Positions 61,050-64,000 of a DNA stretch of 64,000 nucleotides are shown in pieces. The stretch's first letter is position 1, and each line of letters starts with the position of its first letter. Source of the DNA: Natrinema salaciae. GTDB lineage: Archaea > Halobacteriota > Halobacteria > Halobacteriales > Natrialbaceae. The notes beneath the pieces are model-generated. The model was given only the letters and a program-made list of their open reading frames with translations, ran no database searches and was not told the origin of the DNA. The stretch lies in the NCBI RefSeq assembly GCF_900110865.1, contig NZ_FOFD01000002.1:554835-618834 (forward strand), read 5' to 3'. Made by a program: the position numbers and the translations under genes.

Positions 61050-62267
61050 TCAGGCGAACGTCTTCGAGACGTCCTCGGTCTCGTCGGACTCGGCCTGAAC
61101 CTTGTCCCAGGCGTTGCGGAAGTCCTCCATCCGGATCTCGGTGCGGTCGTCGCGGATGGCGAACATGCCGGCCTCGGTACAGACGGCCTTGATGTCGGCC
61201 CCGGACGCTTCCGCCGCGTCGGTCGCGAGTTCGCCGAAGTCGACGTCGTCGGCGACGTTCATGCCGCGGGTGTGGATCTCGAAGATGATCTCGCGACCCT
61301 CCGCGTTCGGCTTGGGTACCTCGATCAGGCGGTCGAACCGGCCGGGACGGAGGATGGCGCGGTCGAGCATGTCGAAGCGGTTGGTGGCGGCGATGATGCG
61401 GATCTCGCCGCGCTCCTCGAAGCCGTCCATCTCGGAGAGCAGCTGCATCATCGTCCGCTGGACCTCGGCGTCGCCGGAGGTCTTGGACTCCGTTCGCTTG
61501 GCGGCGATGGCGTCGATCTCGTCGATGAAGATGACGGCGGGCTCGTGCTCGCGGGCCACGTCGAAGAGGTCGCGGACGAGCTTCGCACCCTCGCCGATGA
61601 ACTTGTGGACCAGTTCCGAGCCGGCCATCTTGATGAAGGTGGCGTCGGTCTGGTTGGCGACGGCCTTGGCGAGCATCGTCTTCCCCGTCCCCGGCGGCCC
61701 GTACAGCAGGACGCCGCTCGGCGGGTCGATCCCGACGTCGTCGAACATGTCGGGCTTCTCCAGGGGCATCTCGACGGTCTCGCGAACCTCTTGCATCTGC
61801 TCCTCGAGGCCGCCGATGTCCTCGTAGCTGACCGCGGGGCTCTCGGTGACTTCCATCACGCGAGCGCGGACGTCGGTCTCGTTGGAGAGCGGCTTGACGA
61901 TAGACAGCGAGTTGTTGACCGCGACCCGCGCGTCCGGCTCCAGGTCCTCGCGCATCTCGTCGGTGACCTCGGTCAGGGCCTCCTGGTTGTTCCCGTGCTG
62001 TTTGATAATGACGCCTTCGTCCGTGACCTCCTGGACGGTGGCGACGAACAGCGGGGACTGCTTGAGTTTCTTGTTCTCGTGCGTGAGTCGCTCGAGCTTC
62101 TGCTGGTACTTGTTGTTCTCGGCGTTGGCGTCGAGGAGCTTGTCGCGCATCTCCTCGTTTTGCGTCTCGAGGATCTCCAGCCGTTCCTCGAGCGCCTGGA
62201 TTTTCTCCTGTTGGGACGCCTCGTCCTCGTCGTATGGGAGGTCGACGTCGTCCACGGTGTCGCTCAT
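61050..62267 (-). CDS. pan: Proteasome-activating nucleotidase (PAN)
   Basis: A 405-residue AAA ATPase that unfolds proteins into the 20S proteasome. An N-terminal coiled coil (QEKIQALEERLEILETQNEE) and OB domain (LFVATVQEVTDEGVIIKQHG) precede the AAA core: Walker A YGPPGTGKTMLA (190-197), Walker B AVIFIDEIDAIA, SRH-type arginines in LDRAILRPGRFDRLIEVPKP. The C-terminus ends SKTFA, with Phe where the proteasome-docking HbYX motif has Tyr. ATG 62267 is the usual start. Confidence 0.95.
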   Translation of the reverse strand: MSDTVDDVDLPYDEDEASQQEKIQALEERLEILETQNEEMRDKLLDANAENNKYQQKLERLTHENKKLKQSPLFVATVQEVTDEGVIIKQHGNNQEALTEVTDEMREDLEPDARVAVNNSLSIVKPLSNETDVRARVMEVTESPAVSYEDIGGLEEQMQEVRETVEMPLEKPDMFDDVGIDPPSGVLLYGPPGTGKTMLAKAVANQTDATFIKMAGSELVHKFIGEGAKLVRDLFDVAREHEPAVIFIDEIDAIAAKRTESKTSGDAEVQRTMMQLLSEMDGFEERGEIRIIAATNRFDMLDRAILRPGRFDRLIEVPKPNAEGREIIFEIHTRGMNVADDVDFGELATDAAEASGADIKAVCTEAGMFAIRDDRTEIRMEDFRNAWDKVQAESDETEDVSKTFA

Positions 62268-62393
62268 CACCCGACCTTTGGGCACTGGTTCATAAGAGAC
62301 TTCGGGTAGGTGCACCTCCAAACGAAATATAACTGAAATGCATTAAATTGAATAGAAAATATTATTACCTCGTATTCGGAATGGGGAGATAGC
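62268..62393. promoter_or_regulatory. Divergent AT-rich promoter region of pan and a wHTH gene
   Basis: The spacer is rich in AT (GAAATATAACTGAAATGCAT, AATAGAAAATATTATTACC). TATTTC on the minus strand near 62323-62330 could serve pan, and AAAATATTATT near 62356-62366 the plus-strand gene at 62394. Confidence 0.6.
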
Positions 62394-62663
62394 ATGAGTG
62401 CTTCAGAGTCGTTTCGACGGGAGACCAGCGAGCGGGGGACGTGGGACGACGTTCGTGACCTGCCTCCGAGCGCGAAACTCGTCGCGAAAGTTCTCGAGTA
62501 CAACGACACGATGACCCAGCAACAGATCGCCGACGAGACGCTCCTGCCGTCCCGAACGGTCCGATACGCCCTCAACCGACTCGACGAGGAAAACGTCATC
62601 GACTCGCGCTTTTCGTTCTCCGACGCCCGCAAGCGGCTGTACAGCCTCGAGATCGAATCGTAA
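62394..62663 (+). CDS. MarR/TrmB-like winged-helix protein
   Basis: An 89-residue regulator. PSAKLVAKVLEYNDTMTQQQ, IADETLLPSRTVRYALNRLD and EENVIDSRFSFSDARKRLYS form a complete winged helix with the recognition helix at PSRTVRYALNRL. No ligand domain. Divergent from pan, so it may regulate it or itself; this is inference. Confidence 0.82.
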   Translation: MSASESFRRETSERGTWDDVRDLPPSAKLVAKVLEYNDTMTQQQIADETLLPSRTVRYALNRLDEENVIDSRFSFSDARKRLYSLEIES

Positions 62664-62847
62664 TAGACGTTCGGCCCCTCGTCACTGCGTTCTCCTCGCG
62701 TGGGTTTTCTCCGCGTTCTCTCGGAAACGGCTTCCATTCGTTTCAGTCGAGAGTGCGGTTTCGAAGCGTGGCTAGTACTCGTCCGCGGAGAGTTCGCCGA
62801 TCCGGTGTGCCTCGTTCGCGATCGACTCTACCGCCAAAGCCGGTCTC

Positions 62848-64000
62848 TCACCCATCGTTGTTCTGTTGCTCGGGAAGCCCCTCGATCAGCGGTTCCGTCG
62901 AGAGCGCGAAATCGTCGATCAGGAACTCCGTGTCCTCGGCATACGTTGGGTTCGACCAGCCCAGGAGGTAGCCTTTGTTCCAGCCCTGGGGTTTGCTCGG
63001 ATCCTCGGGCGGGCTGAAAACGTAGTCGGTTCTCTCCGCAACCAGTTCGACCGCGGCTTCGTCCTCCCAGCGACGCCACCACTGCATGACGCCGTCGGCC
63101 TCACCCGGAGCCGAGCTCATCGTCAGCCGATGGACCGAATACATCCACCGACCCTGATCCCGGGCGGGGACGATGAAATCGTCGATTCCCTTGGTGTGGC
63201 TATACGACTGCCCGTCATCTCGCTCGGCCAGGCTCCCGGATACCGTCGCCCTCGCCGACCCGGGTTCCTCGTCGTGCGATGACCAGAGGTTGAACACCCC
63301 CGTGGGCCCGGTTCCGTGGATCGAGTAACCGTCCGTCCACACGGCGAGGAACTTGTCGTTGGTCGGGGATCCCCCACCACTCGCCTGCGAGTAGTTGTGT
63401 GGAACTCTGATCCAGAAACCAATCCAGATCTCGGGATAGCCAGTGGCGTCGTCGTTCATCCAGAACCGCTGTTCCGCCCAGGATTCGCCCGCGGGGTACC
63501 GAAACCGCAGCGACCGTCGTCCGCTCCGAGGCCGCCAGTCGCGACCCTCGGCGAACACGTCTTGCTCGCCGTTACTCCAGATGCTTCGCCCGCCGTCGGG
63601 CCACTCGTCCTGGACGACCGACGTCCGGTTATTCGACTGCCAGTAGAAGCCGTCCCTGTTCAGGTCCAACGAGAGCGTGTTCGCTTCGGCCATACTCCCG
63701 CTCTCGAAGTCGTCGAAAAACAGGGTCGGTTCCCGCAGCTCACCGGGCCCGTCGCCGCCCGTGCCATCTCCCGTGCCGGTCACCTGCACGGAGTCGACAC
63801 GGTAGGTCGTTTTCGGATCGGTGGTACGTGCCGTGATCACGATCCGCAGCGTGTCACCGGCGGCGACCGTCGCTTCGACCGTCTCACCCTCTCGGGACAC
63901 GTCGTCAGCGTACGTCGCAACGACCGTCTCGTTCCCGTCCAGCAGGTACGAGACAGTCAGCGTCTCACCGACTCGCCCGCACTCAGTATCCGCATCCGCA
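62848..64000 (-). CDS. Partial secreted protein with concanavalin-like jelly-roll domain
   Basis: At least 384 codons; the N-terminus lies beyond the window (frame open to base 64000, reading ...CGRVGETLTVSYLLDGNETV). A Ca-binding-like/beta domain (GDTLRIVITARTTDPKTTYR) is followed by FFDDFESGSMAEANTLSLDL, RYPAGESWAEQRFWMNDDAT and IWIGFWIRVPHNYSQA, then HKLTMSS-like and DTEFLIDDFALSTEP stretches typical of LamG/polysaccharide-lyase-7/20-type sandwiches. A polysaccharide lyase or carbohydrate-binding protein is likely, but catalytic residues cannot be assigned. Confidence 0.7.
   Translation of the reverse strand, partial: ADADTECGRVGETLTVSYLLDGNETVVATYADDVSREGETVEATVAAGDTLRIVITARTTDPKTTYRVDSVQVTGTGDGTGGDGPGELREPTLFFDDFESGSMAEANTLSLDLNRDGFYWQSNNRTSVVQDEWPDGGRSIWSNGEQDVFAEGRDWRPRSGRRSLRFRYPAGESWAEQRFWMNDDATGYPEIWIGFWIRVPHNYSQASGGGSPTNDKFLAVWTDGYSIHGTGPTGVFNLWSSHDEEPGSARATVSGSLAERDDGQSYSHTKGIDDFIVPARDQGRWMYSVHRLTMSSAPGEADGVMQWWRRWEDEAAVELVAERTDYVFSPPEDPSKPQGWNKGYLLGWSNPTYAEDTEFLIDDFALSTEPLIEGLPEQQNNDG

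Overview
The window is from a haloarchaeon, most likely Natrialbales-like, although the genus is not proven. The DNA is GC-rich and the proteins are very acidic. Secreted proteins carry Tat signals and lipoboxes. Archaeal core genes are present: a UbiA-type lipid prenyltransferase (DGGGP synthase), the proteasome-activating nucleotidase PAN, prefoldin beta, RNase P component 4 and an archaeal SRP RNA. Promoters have AT-rich TATA boxes about 25-35 nt before the start codon, which fits leaderless transcripts.

Layout. 1-4.5 kb: divergent cobaltochelatase genes cobN (partial) and a fused AAA/VWA chelatase subunit. 4.6-10.7 kb: NCS2 nucleobase permease, alpha/beta hydrolase, MaoC/PhaJ-like hydratase, beta-propeller lipoprotein, response regulator. 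10.8-15.4 kb: a patch of mobile and decaying DNA. It holds an IS1341-type element with a frameshifted TnpB preceded by a tiny ribbon-helix-helix gene, a GerW-like protein, a decayed CPBP protease beside an intact one, a Tat lipoprotein with a C-terminal duplicate fragment, and a zinc-finger remnant. 15.5-25.6 kb: tRNA-Arg(TCG), lipid prenyltransferase, a large GH15 glucoamylase/glucodextranase-like secreted enzyme, a KaiC-like protein, a divergent prenyl synthase, cysteine synthase, Hsp20. 25.9-31.6 kb: a G8-domain beta-helix protein, a second beta-propeller lipoprotein, the SRP RNA and a LolA-like lipoprotein. 31.6-33.2 kb: rnp4-yhbY-mscS operon. 33.3-38.0 kb: two solute-binding lipoproteins flanking a PAP2/Aur1-like membrane protein. 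38-42 kb: zinc-ribbon, DUF2797, PhoD. 42.5-44.7 kb: CbiX and a DR2241-family protein. 45-49 kb: Trm112-like, purA, a small wHTH regulator, pfdB-DUF3194. 49.7-52.6 kb: LUD-type lactate-utilisation operon. 52.8-54.6 kb: SCP2-like/hydrolase pair and a tiny conserved ORF. 54.7-59.0 kb: a 1431-residue modular cohesin protein built partly from 711-bp tandem repeats. 59.4-62.7 kb: GMP synthase glutaminase subunit, small zinc and membrane proteins, PAN and a wHTH gene. 62.8-64 kb: a partial secreted jelly-roll-like protein.

Most novel item: the two solute-binding lipoproteins at 33.4-35.2 and 36.2-38.0 kb appear circularly permuted. The segment that normally ends an SBP_bac_5 protein lies directly after the signal peptide, and the protein stops where that segment should begin. 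Both genes share the same permutation point and a near-identical 24-nt promoter block. They enclose a lipid-phosphatase/phosphotransferase-like membrane protein, and no permease or ATPase gene is nearby. This may be an undescribed cell-envelope system rather than a peptide importer.

Other links: cobN, the chelatase subunit, cbiX and the DR2241 gene all serve corrin/tetrapyrrole metabolism. The GH15, G8, PhoD-laminin, cohesin and terminal jelly-roll proteins suggest an organism that attacks or binds polymers at its surface.
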